Source: Rotaria sp. Silwood1
Lineage: Eukaryota > Rotifera > Eurotatoria > Philodinida > Philodinidae
DNA length: 64,000 nt
Direction of reading: 5' to 3'
Assembly (NCBI GenBank): GCA_905250075.1
Contig: CAJNOP010000002.1
Coordinates: forward strand, 7,801,565 to 7,865,564
Numbering within the stretch: position 1 is the first letter of the stretch; the number at the start of each line of letters is the position of its first letter. Shown here piece after piece: positions 47,801 through 60,641 of the stretch. Made by a program: the position numbers and the translations under genes. The notes under the pieces were generated by a model, which had not been told where the DNA came from, made no database searches, and worked only from the letters and a program-made list of their open reading frames with translations.

Positions 47801-50800
47801 CACAAATATCATTCTTTATCCAACAAATTTCTTCAAATGGAGCAATGAATTCACCATCGTTGTACAGCGTACCACGTGATCCATCATATGACCATGAGTA
47901 TTTATCATCGCCTACACCAATACCTTCTCTAGGCAAAGGTGTAAATCCTGTTGTTGCATAACCAATTTGAACAATGCCACCGATTGGCAATCGAACACAA
48001 TAGTACCATTTACCTTCAGTCAATTGTAGATTATCAACAATGAACGTTGGAAATATTCCAGTTTCACTTTCAGTAGTTAGACAGATTTCACCATTAAATC
48101 GGTGTTTATCACCACATTCTTTGATTAGACTAGAATCGATAAAATTGCGTGGCATTGAAGAAATAACCAAGTTCTTATCCCCAATTCGACCGCGTTCAAA
48201 TAATTCAATTTCTGATTTCGATGTATAAGGCTTCCATCCATTATATTTCAATGCACTCATTGATAAAGCGTTGACAACCAAAGGATCTCGATTGAATTCA
48301 TCTTGATCCCATATAATAAATGAAGTATTATCTTCCTTTTCTATGATTGTTGTCTGTTGAGAAATTTGATTATTATTATTATTACTAGTAGTGTAATTAT
48401 CATTTCCTGTTTCTATAATTTGTTTGAATCGTAAGTCAGTATTTAAACTCAAACAATATTGTTCTAAATGTTGTTGATTGAATAAACGTAAATCAACAGG
48501 TAATGAATAATTTTTAAATAAAGAATCCGACATTGATAATTTAGCGATAAATGATGAATAAGGTTTTTCCATGAAAATTTCAACAAGTTTTTTATCATTT
48601 AACATATAACACAAAGCTGACATACAATGACGTTTCAGTTCTAATAATATTAAAGATTCTGTTGTTGATGTATCCATTTGTATTATATATCCTAGTGCAT
48701 CAAAAAGGGAATGTATCGTAAGATTGGAATCATTAATATTTATCAATAAGAATAGATTCGGTAGCATAACATCGATTTCAATTCGTAATTTTTCACCTGA
48801 AATCCATTCAGTTTTATTTGTTTTCAAATATTGAATGAAATAGGGCAAGACTTCAGATGAATTTGAATTTTCATCATCGGTATTAATATCAATAATTATT
48901 GCTAGATCATATTCGTTACTTTCTTCATTCGGATAGACATTAACAATTGAACCTAAACAGTATGGCTGGATATATCCACCAAAAACACATAATGATGCAA
49001 AAACATAGTTCATTTGAATGGTATCAATGGTGTTAAATGATTTCAACTTGATCTCATTTACAAATGATATGATCGCATTGTAAATCAATTGTGTTGCCAT
49101 CATTTGCCATGGTGACTTTAAAAATATTACTGTACGATAGATATTTATCAATTCAGTAATTATTTCCGAAGTCATATTCTGTTTCATAAAACTATTACCA
49201 ATTGAGACTAAAAGTTCATCTAAAAGATTTTTTATAGTAATAATTGCTATTTCATTTGTTGTTTCCGGGAATAATGGAATTAAATTACGTAAAATTTTCA
49301 ATGCAAGTAAAACTGTAATTTGATTTTTACTACTACGATAAATATATAATAATTCTTCAATATAATCAATATTTGCACAAATCAATCGAACATTATCATA
49401 TAAATAAATACATCGAAGTAAAAATACTAATAATTGATTTGTACAAAGTTCAACATCGCGTTTCGAGGATAATTTACTTGAATGAATCGATATATCATTT
49501 TCAACTGTTGCTGCTTTAATAAACCAATCAATAGCAGCATGATTTAATGAATATTTTCTATTTTCTATTGAACTATAAACTTCATTTTCGACATCAGTTG
49601 GTAATAATTGTTGTAATTGTTTTAATCTTTTCAATTCATTTAAGATTATAATATTAAAAGCGAATTGTTGTTGTTTTACTATTTCATTAGATATACTCAT
49701 GTTTTCATCTAATCCGATATTTTCACATAATTTACATACATAAAAACGAAACCAATTATATGCAGTTAATTTTGTATCAAGTGAAACGATATAATTTGAT
49801 TCTTTAGTAAAACTAACAAATGATAAAAATAATACTTCAACAAATTGATCTTGATTTAAACAGACAATATCAATAGATTTATAGGATAGATTGAGTAAAT
49901 GAAACATATTTTGTATTAATAATTTTGGTTCAAATGTTAATAAACGTAAAATAAACGAGAAAATCGTTTTAATAATTGAATAGTATGCATCACGAATTTG
50001 TTCTTTAAGTTGATTGTTTGTTGCTTGAATATTTTCTAAATAGAACCATTCTGAATGGGAAGATCTTAAATGAGGTAAATAAAGATTTAAAATTGTTACA
50101 ATTTGATTTTGATCATCGATTTCTAATAGATTTTGAATAAATTTATGACTAAAATGATATGTAATTAGTCGTGTCATTGCACGCTCATAACATCGAGACA
50201 TACATTGAGAAAGTTCGTCTAATTCTAACTTCTTTTCTTCACTTGTTATTAATGTTGTCGTCTTGTAGAAATCACCATAGACAAACGTATCAATTAATTG
50301 ATTTAAATTACTTTCAATTCTAAGATTTAATTTTGTCTGTTTTTTAGCTAGCATTAATTTTTTAAATCGAACACATGCTTGCATTGTATTACGAAGTAAA
50401 CGAAGAACATATTTTGCTTTTGTCCATCGTGAAACTTGTCGTTGAAATGATAATCGTTTTTTTGGTTGTATATTTGTTAGATTTAGTAATGCTGATAAAT
50501 CTTCATCTGTTTCGATTATTGGAATTAAATTTCCTTCTCGAATATATAAAAGTAAAAATAATGTATTCATTTTAATTTGTTTATAAAGTTCATTTAAATT
50601 ACCACCTTGTGCTCTTGTTGTTGTAAATAATATTTTAACATCATTTGAACATTCATAGATTGATAATAATTTATTATGTGGTTTTTCATCATCCCTTCGC
50701 AGTAATTCTCTTTTAGCAAGATCAATTCGACGATAATGTTTAATATAAACAGCAAATAGAGCAGCACACGCATCATTTGCTTCATGTTCGATTGATTTTA

Positions 50801-53693
50801 ATAATTGTTGTCTATCTTCAACATGTTCTTTCATTTTTGATATTAATTGTGCACCTTGACCAATGTTATTGTAAATTGACATTAAAAATTCATCATCCGA
50901 TAACGATGATAAGGATTCTTGCATTTGATTGTCTATTTTAAATCGACTATAAACAGCAAGATTCGATTCGTATAAATCGAATAGATACTTATTTTTTTCA
51001 ATTATTATTTTTTCACATCCACCCGCAAACAGAAGTGATTTCAATTTATCAATATGTTTTAACTCAAAAAAATTCTGTTCAGGTCCAATAATCATCACAT
51101 TACTCATTTTACCTATTAACCAACATATGATATACAGACTATTTGATAAATTTTCTTGATTCATAGTATTCTTCAATAGATATTGTACTAATATTGGCAA
51201 TAGTTTCGTGAATATCGGCTGGACTTGGTCAAAATTGAAAATATTTTCTGTTTTTGTCATTAAACACAAACTAATAAAAATTGAATTCAATAAATCATTA
51301 TCAGCACAACTCCTTAAAATATGACTGACATAAGTAGTTATAAAAGATACAAAACCATGAGAAATAAGAAATTTAGATAAATCACTTTGAGTTGAATCAT
51401 CATATTGAGTATTTTCTATTTGTGATGGTGAAATTAATTGTGTTAATAAAAGTTCTTGAAACATAATTAGAATTTGTCGAATTTGTTTTTTTCGTGGTAG
51501 GTCTATATCATTCGATGGATTTGAGCAAATATCAACGAAAGAATATAATATTGCTAATGCTGTCATTTTCTCTGAGTTATTTTCATCATCATTGACTAAT
51601 ACTTCGATCCAGCTTAGTAACAGTATACTTTTCTTCAATTCTATAAATAATTGTTCAACAAATAGAGAATATTTATTTTCAATAATATATGCGTAGAAAA
51701 ATGATAATTTTTCTGTAAATGATCTTGCTCTTTTATCGATAATATACATAAGAGCTTTTGATGCTTCTTGACGGATTTGTCCCTGTCGTAAAATTTCATC
51801 TTCATTGCAAATTAATTTTAATAATAAATCAAACCATAATTGGTATTGATGATCGTTTGCAAATATAGTTAAATCAATGTCAAATTTTGATTTACTAGAA
51901 GAAATTCGACTAGTTTTTCTATATTTCTCATTTGTCGATAACAAATCTCGATCAAGAGTTGATGATACTATAGATAAAAATTTCAGATGCGTTGCGAATA
52001 ATCTTAAACAAACAGTCAGAATATGACAAATGATCATATTGGAACCCTTTATTTTGGTTGCTATGAATTGTTCAATAATATGAAATAACTGTTCAAATGT
52101 AGTCGGATGAAATTCGAATGAAATTGAACTATCGATTGAACCATATTTTAAGTGTTCAACTGAATGAATTCGATTATAAAAATCAATATGTGCCAAAACA
52201 ACAGATGCGACAAATGGTCCAGTAAATTCTTTTTCATTTAATTGAACTAGTTGTGAATTTGGAAATACACCAATTGCTTTCAAATAGTCTAATAAAAAGA
52301 ATCAATAAAATTTCATTTAGAAATTTGTTGCTTTTACAAAACAACATTCATCTATGTTAGATTCACAGTCTATTGAAATGAATTACAGAATAGGAAGTGA
52401 CTCGTCTTCCAATGTAGAAAATTTATTTTTTCTTAAGCTATTGTATCTTTCCTAAAACTACACATTAGTTTCTATTAAAAATCTCAATGAGCGATTCCAA
52501 ATCAATGTCATTACTTGTCTACAAAATCCGGCAGTAATGTTCATTTTGACTATTTATTAAAATCGATTCATCTCAGACAATGCATCAATAACTCTCATAG
52601 AAACATATTCTAACCTGTTGTTTCATTGGCTACTGTGTCATCATCTATGTCTTGTTCAAAATTATGATCAGAATTATTATTTTGTTGTTGTTGCTTTTTC
52701 TTTGGCATCGTATTAAGAGTTTCTATCAAACAATTATTCATTCGCGTGAATAAACGTTGAACATTGTAAACATGAACTTTATTGAATAAGAGTTTTCTTA
52801 GAATTGTTAGAATGTCTTTAAATGATGCTTTTGCAATAGCAAAATTCAATAAAATTTTCATAGATTTGTTTGCTACGATGAGGTTTTTCGATAATGATAA
52901 TTCATGAAAGTAATTTGTTAACGGTTGCAATGATTGGAACCAATGTTTACCGATGAGTGGTGATGAATCAGATGCTGTAAAATTGATCATGGGAATCTGA
53001 TCACATAAATGAATTGTTAATGTTAAAAGTTCTTGAACAAATGTTGGATCATTTTTTTCTGCTGACTTGATAAACATTAGCAATAAAGATGTTAACGATC
53101 GTAGAGCAAAATATGATACTTGTTGAATTTGTAATTTGTTTTGTTCAATTTTATTTTTGATGGCAAATGTGTCGATACCCTCTGAAAATGTATTGTGAAG
53201 CGATTCGACTGGAATGGACTGATCAATATTTTCATCTTCTTCTAAGTTTTTTTTCAAATATATATTTAACATTAATTGTTCTTGCTCTTTTACCATAGCT
53301 CTCATTTCTTCAGTAGTTTCTCGATAACGAATAGAAACCAATGGAAAAACATCTGTTGTAAGTATTTCATTGATTTCAGAATTGATTTTTGTAACGTCAG
53401 CTAAATGTATTTCTAAAGAGAGATGCTCTTGAATTTGTTTCATTAGTTGTATATGAGCACTTGCAATTTGATCAAATCCAATTGAACTTGTTGTCATGCT
53501 ATCAAGAACTTTGATACATGAAAATAAATGAATATTTTCATCACCACTTAGAGATACAATTGTTTCATAACTAAATTTTGTATCATCCATATTAATTCCC
53601 TCAGATACCCTTAAATTAATATCCGATAATTGTTGTCCTATTGAAACATATCCGTTGTTATCAGTTGAATTCGAAGTTCGATATTTTAATGAC
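41870..53693 (-). CDS. Giant HECT-type E3 ubiquitin ligase with SPRY and UBA-like domains
   Basis: Exons on minus: 53693-52615, 52288-44983, 44267-42433, 42093-41870. From the ATG at 53590 the protein has 3,446 residues. The exon continues open upstream to an acceptor at 53694 (SLKYRTSNSTDNNGYVSIG), so an earlier start is likely. Helical N-terminal regions lead to a SPRY/B30.2 domain at about residues 1745-1900 (GKWYYCVRLPIGGIVQIGYA, YSWSYDGSRGTLYNDGE). Two LamG/concanavalin-like segments (1985-2330) and a UBA-like segment (LIAIGYKEEWIKWAIQ, about 2345) follow. The C-terminal HECT domain spans about 3050-3446, with DQGGPYRD, FIGQLMGMAFRKKHYLNLKF and LIPGGQDIPVT. The catalytic Cys is in AHTCFFILDLPEYS (codon 42082-42080, residue about 3377). 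It would transfer ubiquitin to substrates via that Cys. The HECT sequence is closest in style to HERC1/HERC2/HECTD4 ligases, but no RCC1 repeats are visible in the part seen. Confidence 0.9.
42363..42415. repeat. GT-rich island in an intron of the HECT gene
   Basis: ctggtgtgtgggtgtaggaa followed by atccacattcaatactc, a partial inverted arm. It lies in intron 42094-42432. Confidence 0.45.
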
Positions 53694-54800
53694 CTATCAA
53701 TAAATCATTTGAGCAGTATTACACTAGCCCAGAGTGTACTTGAAATTTTAGGTAATCAAAGGGTAACAAACTAGTTTCTTGAATTTCGAATAATTTCTAA
53801 CATTAGAAATAGCTCTTTTTCGTTGATTACTAATGACTGAAAAATCATTAGAAATCAACAGAAAATGAAAAGAATATGTTGATCTTTGAGACATTGATTT
53901 CTCGCAATCTCTAGTAATTTCTAATACACGAAGTCATTTTTGTTGTCTTTGATTCTGCGATTACTAGGTGATGAATCATAGGAGCCAAAGGGAATTAAAA
54001 TTGATGAAAATTGGTTGGTAGGGATAGTGAACTAATATATTAAGAAAATTAAAAGCAAACATTCTTATATTTCGAAGAATATTTAAAGGTTCAATAAGTT
54101 TTTATTATTGTATGCACTGGAAGAATGCATATATTCATTCATTATCTTTAGAATTCCGCATCTAACCAATGACTAAGCAAACGACAATATGATTTGAATG
54201 AGTTTCTGATTTTTAATAAAGACTATTCGATAAAATCTAGTCGGAATTGATATCAGTTAGTTATATGCATGTGTCTAATGATAAGAAATGATAACTCACA
54301 TAATGTACTTTTGCTCACAAATAAAGTGAACGTAGTGATACAGCACAAACTTCACAGACCCTTGCCTTATATAATGAGAAAAGACCCAGGGTAGTTTTCT
54401 AGAAAAAAAAACCAGTTGTCGACCAACATTACCATTGAATATATATGTAAGTCTGTTTAATTTCGATTGACGTGCGATACTAAAATGTCAACTGATTACC
54501 GTGTAATTACAAGTATATACGACATCATTTATGAAGTATGAGAGTGAATGAAGAAATATTTGCCAGGAAAGCATAATTTAGTATTCATAAACATTGTTAT
54601 ATACAGCATTGGCCATTACCTTTAGATATGATATTAAATATTTATGAATATACGTCCCTAAATTACCATACTTATCGATGCTGCTCAATTATCGATATGT
54701 ATCAAAATGTTTGCAACATGGCGTTTTTATTATGCATCACAGTATGATCAAAACAAGAAACCTTCAGTATCGTTTCAACGGATACACTGTGACGTCAGTA

Positions 54801-54893
54801 GGGTGTGGGTGTGTTTGTGTCCTAGACACCAAGACAAACCGACAGCGAGACCCACACCCCACCCACACCCACACATCCACACCCGACACCTAC
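54801..54893. repeat. GT-rich/CA-rich hairpin island
   Basis: gggtgtgggtgtgtttgtgt, then after 35 bases a long C-rich arm with cccacacccacacatccaca. The C arm is about twice as long as the G arm. Confidence 0.65.
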
Positions 54894-55930
54894 CCCTCCA
54901 GAACTCACTTTCGAAGGTTACTTTAACAAGGCAGATCACAACAACGATGAAATTATTCAACTTGATGAATTCGCCACGCAATTCAATTAACTCTAATCAC
55001 GCATCTATATACTCTTGATTTTTTTTCTCATACTTTTTTTAAAAATCGTATCATTTAGTGTTTTATGATATGACGAAAGTAATTAACCTATCTAATATGT
55101 TTTATTGATGATTTCGATTAAAATCAAAGTTTTTCATTCATTTTTTCACATAATTAGAGCTACGTAATCATTTTTTCCAGGGTCCATGTAACTATTTTCA
55201 GATGTATAACGTGCTTCTAAACCTTTAGGAGTGCTGTAATTTGATGCGTTTAAATGCGTCTAAACGGTAAGATTTTCGAGTATCTGAAAGCGTTCAAGAA
55301 TTCAAACATTATCTGCAGGGTATGAAATGTGTAAACCTACCAAGATATCGACACTTAATTGAAAACTTTCCGATTTTTCTTCTCTTATTAGTCGAAAACT
55401 TAGGATGAATTGTTATTGATAGAGATTACACTTGGTTTTGACTCATTATTTTTCGAATTGATTTGGTTTCAATTGAGAAGGAGAAATTTATCATATTTAT
55501 TCTGTACTTATATGATTTTCTTGTTCATCATTTTGTGGCGATAGCTGATGTTTCTTTGATTGTTCGGTTATTGAGTTCATCGTAATTTTTTGTTGTCCAT
55601 CATTGGTGATACTTTAATTGACGCATCAGTGTTTATTGAGTTATGATTATAATTATGATTATGATGAACTATGTTGATTAATGCCGTACATTTTTCTTTA
55701 GTCCTGCCATGGTGATGACATTTACGTTTCACAAGTTTAAATTTTGTATGAGTACGAGCTTGCCTTTCCTTGTTTTCTGATTGGTTTTGATGATTTGCGA
55801 TAGGACTCGTTTGATTGTGTTGCAACGTCACTTTTGTCAGTTGCCATCGATTATAGCTAAAGTTCGAAAAAAAGCTTATTATCTATTGACTACTACTAGA
55901 CGTTAATGATTGAAAAACAGCTACAGAAAA

Positions 55931-56042
55931 GGTGTAGGGATGGATGCGGGTGCGTGTGAGAGTGGGTGCGCTGTGGATGTAATTGTGAGTCTATCCATCC
56001 CAACATTTACACCCACACCCTTCGTAGGAGGCTTTCACACTC
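55931..56042. repeat. GT-rich/CA-rich hairpin island
   Basis: ggtgtagggatggatgcggg and gtgtgagagtgggtgcg, then tatccatcccaacatttaca, cccacaccc and cacactcg. A clear imperfect palindrome: ggatggat pairs with atccatcc. Confidence 0.65.
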
Positions 56043-58125
56043 GTACAATTTGCTCTGTGGTCCAGAAAGCGATTGCATGTGATTTACACATTTTCAATTT
56101 ATGAAAGGTTACGTTGGCAAACTTTTTAATCAAAACATAATTGACTATTGATGATTGAAATTTGAATAATCAAGCATAATCAAGCATTCTTTTTTTTATT
56201 CTAAGAACTTGTTTTACATTACTATTGAGAGATTTTTTTCTGTACCATTTACTTATGTGCAAAACTACATGAAGCAGAAAATACTATATTTGTTTTGTGT
56301 TATAACTATAATGACACCACGATGAAAGCTTACTGGTTGTGAAAGAAACATATGCAAAAGTAGAATAATAAATTAACAGTCCTAGTTCGAAGTAACTAGC
56401 TTGGCATTTGCTTCTTACAAATTCAAATAGTCAAACACTGGCGAAAAAAATTAGGAAAGAGGTATTCATCTGTAACTCATACATTTGTATGCATACGCAT
56501 ACACTCAATTAGACAGTAGAGCAAGTAAAGTCATAGGCCTTAACAGAATATTGTTACTGGTTACAACACATAGAAACGTTTTAGAATTAGTCTAAAATGA
56601 TTGATCTTTACGTTAGCATTATTGAAATCAACATGTTCTTGTTCAGCAACCGATAAACTATCATTGATATTCGGAGTCCAAGAACTCTGTTTATATTAGT
56701 TTATGGTCGATATTACTGACTATTAGATAAGTTCAATTTGAAGCACGATAGTCGATTAATATACGTAGAACTAATGTACGTACACATCAGTATTACAATC
56801 AGTAACGGTGGATCCAGTCTTCTAGAAGATTATTTTGAAAAAATTCACCATAGATATATTCTTTTTCTTACATATCGAACTAGTTTCCCTGATGCAAATG
56901 ACTATTTCTATTAAATGGGTAATCATCAAAATACGCCTAATATATTTTATCAAATCACATCGGTATCAATTTATGATAATGAAACAAAATAGCAACATTG
57001 TTCGTCTTTGTAATTTAATATATATTTATTTTCACTTTGTATTATTAATATCACATCTTTCACAGAATCGAAAAAAAGAACAATAAAGCGTATTTAGGAA
57101 CAGATGCAGAGTACACTTTCATTAAATTCATAATTTTTTGTATCTGACGAACATTGCATTAGTGTACAAGGCTAATGTAGAATTCGTAGTCCTATGAAAC
57201 TTTATATTCATTGATAGATGCTAAAATAGAGAAAACGAATAGAAATAAATATTGAAGACAAATTTTTCAACATAATCGTTACAAGACTAAAGTATTAAAC
57301 ACGATAGAGCTCCTTTAGGTATTATGGGAAAACCCGAGTGCACAAAGCGAAAACTTCCTATTTTAGCCTATTCCAAGAGTATATCAAAGTTATCCTTTAG
57401 AGTTTTTCAGCAACATCATGTCTACTATGGACATGTATTGCAAACTCTGATGCTGCAGCTCAAATTCTTTCCGGTATTTTAAAATTTCAGTATCAATGAA
57501 GTATGATGAAGTATTGTGGCTTGACTCGCAAGTAGACTTCGGTTAAATAAGCTCCAGATGTATTTGGATAACATATTTGACATAGGTAAGAAGTTGTAAA
57601 AGATAATTTTAAAAAATACTTGAAGTATTCTTATGTACCTAATTGTCATTTTTTTCGTATTAGAGAACTTCATCATATATGTGATACACAATTGGAGATC
57701 CAAAACCAGCATGTAGGAAAAAACCGATAGGCCATTATAAACACATAGAAATCTATGCTATAGTCTGTCAATCGGTTACAAGAATATCAGCACATTTCTT
57801 GCGGTTTTTGGATCAAGCCGAAGCAAATGAGATTGATTTTCTCGCGATACATGTCAACACTCATCGATACTTATGTTTCATAAAAGCATTATAATTAATA
57901 ATGAAATAAAAGCCTCGTGTAATTTCTGTAGTTATTCAAAGTTAGATGTGGCTAATCACGAGATTGATTAGATTCTTACATGATAAAAAAAAGTAAGGAA
58001 TATATTATAGTCATTAGTTTTGAAGTATTCATCCATTTTTCTATTGAAAATACATAGTCACTAATGATTTGCTATCGAATTACATTAATCTTGAAAACGT
58101 TTAATTTTAGATTTTCTTTCATTAA

Positions 58126-59780
58126 ATAAGTTTCACGTGGTATCAAAATGAAAACTGGGTTCTTTCACCCGTCAATGATATTGCAGTGGCTCAACCGAAA
58201 AACAAGATATCTCATCGCCTTTCAATCATTCGTGAATTCAGTTTAAATACATCAACACATGCTTTACCGAGTATTGCTCGAAGTGAAAGTCTACATAATC
58301 GTATTTTTTGGTCACTTTCATTCATTAGTTTTACTGGTCCAATGATCTATTTTATTGTCAAAGCGATCTTGGCTTATTTCGACTATCTGACAAGTGTAGA
58401 TACAAGTTTCGTTAGTGAATGACCCCAAGAATTTCCAACATTTAGCTTCTGTAATGTCTCACCACTCCATCTGGATCTATTTTAGGAGTCTTTTCTAAAC
58501 TACTCTATGATGAGCAATTAGACAATTACAAATGATACAACATCGAACTCACTTCAATTTTTAGATCTTACAAAATTTCTCATAGACACTTTGAATAGAA
58601 ACGAAACAATTGATAAATATTTCTATTCACTTTCTTCAATGATGTACAAATGTTCATTCAATGATATGCCATGTTCAGTAAATGATTTCGTTCCAAATAC
58701 ATCATTCATCTACGGTGCCTGTTATACATTCAATGCAGCATTGACAAATAATATCAATCGAAGTATAGTTTATGCCAACGCATATGGTGGTGATGGAAAG
58801 CTCTCTATAAGTCCTTGCATACATAGTCATCAATATGTACCTTCTCTAACGGAAGGTAAGTCAACATTTTATTCTATAAATATTATAAATTAATTTTTTT
58901 TATTAAGGATTTGGTGCTGTGACTCTAGTTCACGATAATACACAATTGCCAAGTATTGAATTAGCGTCAGGACTAAGGCACAAACCTGGATACAGGAAGA
59001 AGACAACTTACCTGTTGTCTTCATCCTATACAACATGCACTAAGAAAGTATCTTCAATTATGCAAGCCATGTTTGAATATTATAATAATACTGATTATGG
59101 CTATTCTGAAGCGCTATGTTATTAACTTTGTGGACAGGTCTATGCGTAAGCGTACTTTAGTTGATAATAAAATACCGTAATTTTTATCGTATTTTATATA
59201 ATGGCCTTCATTGTACTTTAGGTATGAACAATGCGGTTATGTTAGTCCTGTCCTATGGAATGGTCGCAAACTCTATCTCTCAAACATGAATCGAGTGGTT
59301 TTTGCGCCTCTCTGCCAATATGGCAGTATGTGTTACAAAAACGCCATTGGTGAACTTTTAATTTCGCCTTCTCTTATCAACAATTACTGTTCAGAATGTT
59401 TACAAGAATGTGTAATAGAAAATTTTATTGTACAAACTTCTTCACTGTCACTGCCAGGCGAATGAAAAATTGAAGATATAAAGAAGTTTGTTGAAAATTC
59501 CACGATCCCATTAACAATGAATTGGTCTAGTACATGGCAACAGGAAATTCGTATAAATTATCTGACTATCAATGTTGTACACGAAACAAGTGTTATCGAA
59601 AAGAATATACAATCATTGAGCTTCGATATAGTAGATGTTTTTTCAAATATCGGTGATCAAACTGGCCTATGGATTGGCATGAGTCTTCTTTCAATTATGG
59701 AGCTAATAGAAATGCTCTACCGATTCATTCGAAACGAATTTCATATTATTCGAAGAAAGATACAAACTAATAGACAATAA
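58126..59780 (+). pseudogene. DEG/ENaC (amiloride-sensitive sodium channel family) pseudogene
   Basis: Three exon-like blocks (about 58126-58856, 58909-59147, 59221-59780) read as one channel subunit. An N-terminal cytosolic segment (IIREFSLNTSTHALPSIARS) leads into TM1 (FISFTGPMIYFIVKAILAYF), then the post-TM1 FPTFSFCNVSPL block. A Cys-rich extracellular domain follows (SEALCY, LCGQVYA, CGYVSPVLW, CSECLQECVIE). The pre-TM2 and TM2 block is VFSNIGDQTGLWIGMSLLSI, then MELIEMLYRFI. Functional members are trimeric Na+ channels. Five in-frame stops break it: about 58420 (TGA), 58483 (TAG), 58519 (TAG), 59123 (TAA, where a Gln is expected between conserved Cys) and 59463 (TGA). No frameshift is seen and the splice sites (gtaagt/ttaag and gtaagc/tttag) are intact. 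This suggests fairly recent silencing. Confidence 0.8.
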
Positions 59781-60264
59781 ATTTTGCCTTATCTCTCATT
59801 GACAGGACAAATCAATTAAATATTTAATCCGTTAGTTTGTTGTGAGATCTAATGATCTCATGTGAGTTCATTTTCTCGAATATTTATTTTTACTGTTCTA
59901 TCATAAAACTATTTTTAAACGGAAATAAATCATATATTCGAAAACAAAATGACCATTCAAGATCTGTGCTGAGAGAACGGAGCTAATTCCTTTAGTTCAA
60001 CAAAGTGTGCAATTGAGAATTTGTGATTCACGTAAAAGTCAAATGTTGAAATCAAGCGTCCATTCGCAGCTTCTTGAGCATAAAATCTGTTCAAGACATC
60101 TCGACGTTAAAGATGATAGCTTATTTCAATAAATTGAACGCACTTATATGGATTGATCAACAATTTCTTGTAGAACACGGTCTCCAGAGAACAATAGGCA
60201 GCAATGGAATCAGAATAAACAAATCTTGGACCTTTGATGATTATCAAAGTCAATAGAGTCCAAA

Positions 60265-60306
60265 AGGGTGTGGATATTTTCGAGTGTCAGGTCCATACCT
60301 ATACTC
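60265..60306. repeat. Small GT-rich/CA-rich hairpin
   Basis: agggtgtggatattttcgag with gtccatacctatactc: a short degenerate member, 80 bases left of the large island. Confidence 0.4.
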
Positions 60307-60386
60307 ATTCTCTTATTGCAGTTTCCTTGTGACTGAAATGTAAAGCTCCCTTGTCGTCGATAACGATAATGAAACGGCATGATATT

Positions 60387-60641
60387 GGGTGTGGGCGTGA
60401 ATGTGGATGAGGGTGTGTGGGTGTCGGTGTGTGAGTGTGCTGTGAGTCTGGTGTGGGTGTGGTGTGGATGCGTGTGTGGATGTGGGTGAAAGTGAGTGGG
60501 TGTGGGTGGGTGTTGGATGAGAGTGTGGCTGTGAGTGTGTGGATGTCTTCAACTACACTCACACCCTCTAGTGTGAATGTGGATGTGGGTGTGGTAAAGA
60601 AACAAATAAACCCACACCCACACCCATCCACACCCTCAAAT
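60387..60641. repeat. Large telomere-like GT-rich minisatellite with CA-rich right arm
   Basis: About 155 bases of degenerate (GTGTGG)n variants (gggtgtgggcgtgaatgtgg, gagtgggtgtgggtgggtgt) are followed by ctacactcacaccctc, a second GT stretch (gtgaatgtggatgtgggtgt) and a C-rich arm ending cccacacccacacccatcca. It is composed of two nested hairpins. Open frames through it are artefacts of the repeat. Confidence 0.75.

Larger units (their letters stand above)
53694..58125. other. 4.4-kb gene-poor stretch
   Basis: No gene I can support. A 5' exon of the HECT gene may lie here. A minus-strand frame at 55577-55831 is hydrophilic and His/Asn-rich (KFKLVKRKCHHHGRTKEKC) with no family match; another frame in the same place starts MATDKSDVATQSNESYRKSS. 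Two GT/CA hairpin islands are present. Confidence 0.5.

Noticed and set aside
54678-55018. Overlapping plus-strand frames of 82 and 103 codons
   Set aside because: They depend on the CA-rich hairpin island for their length and have no other coding signal.
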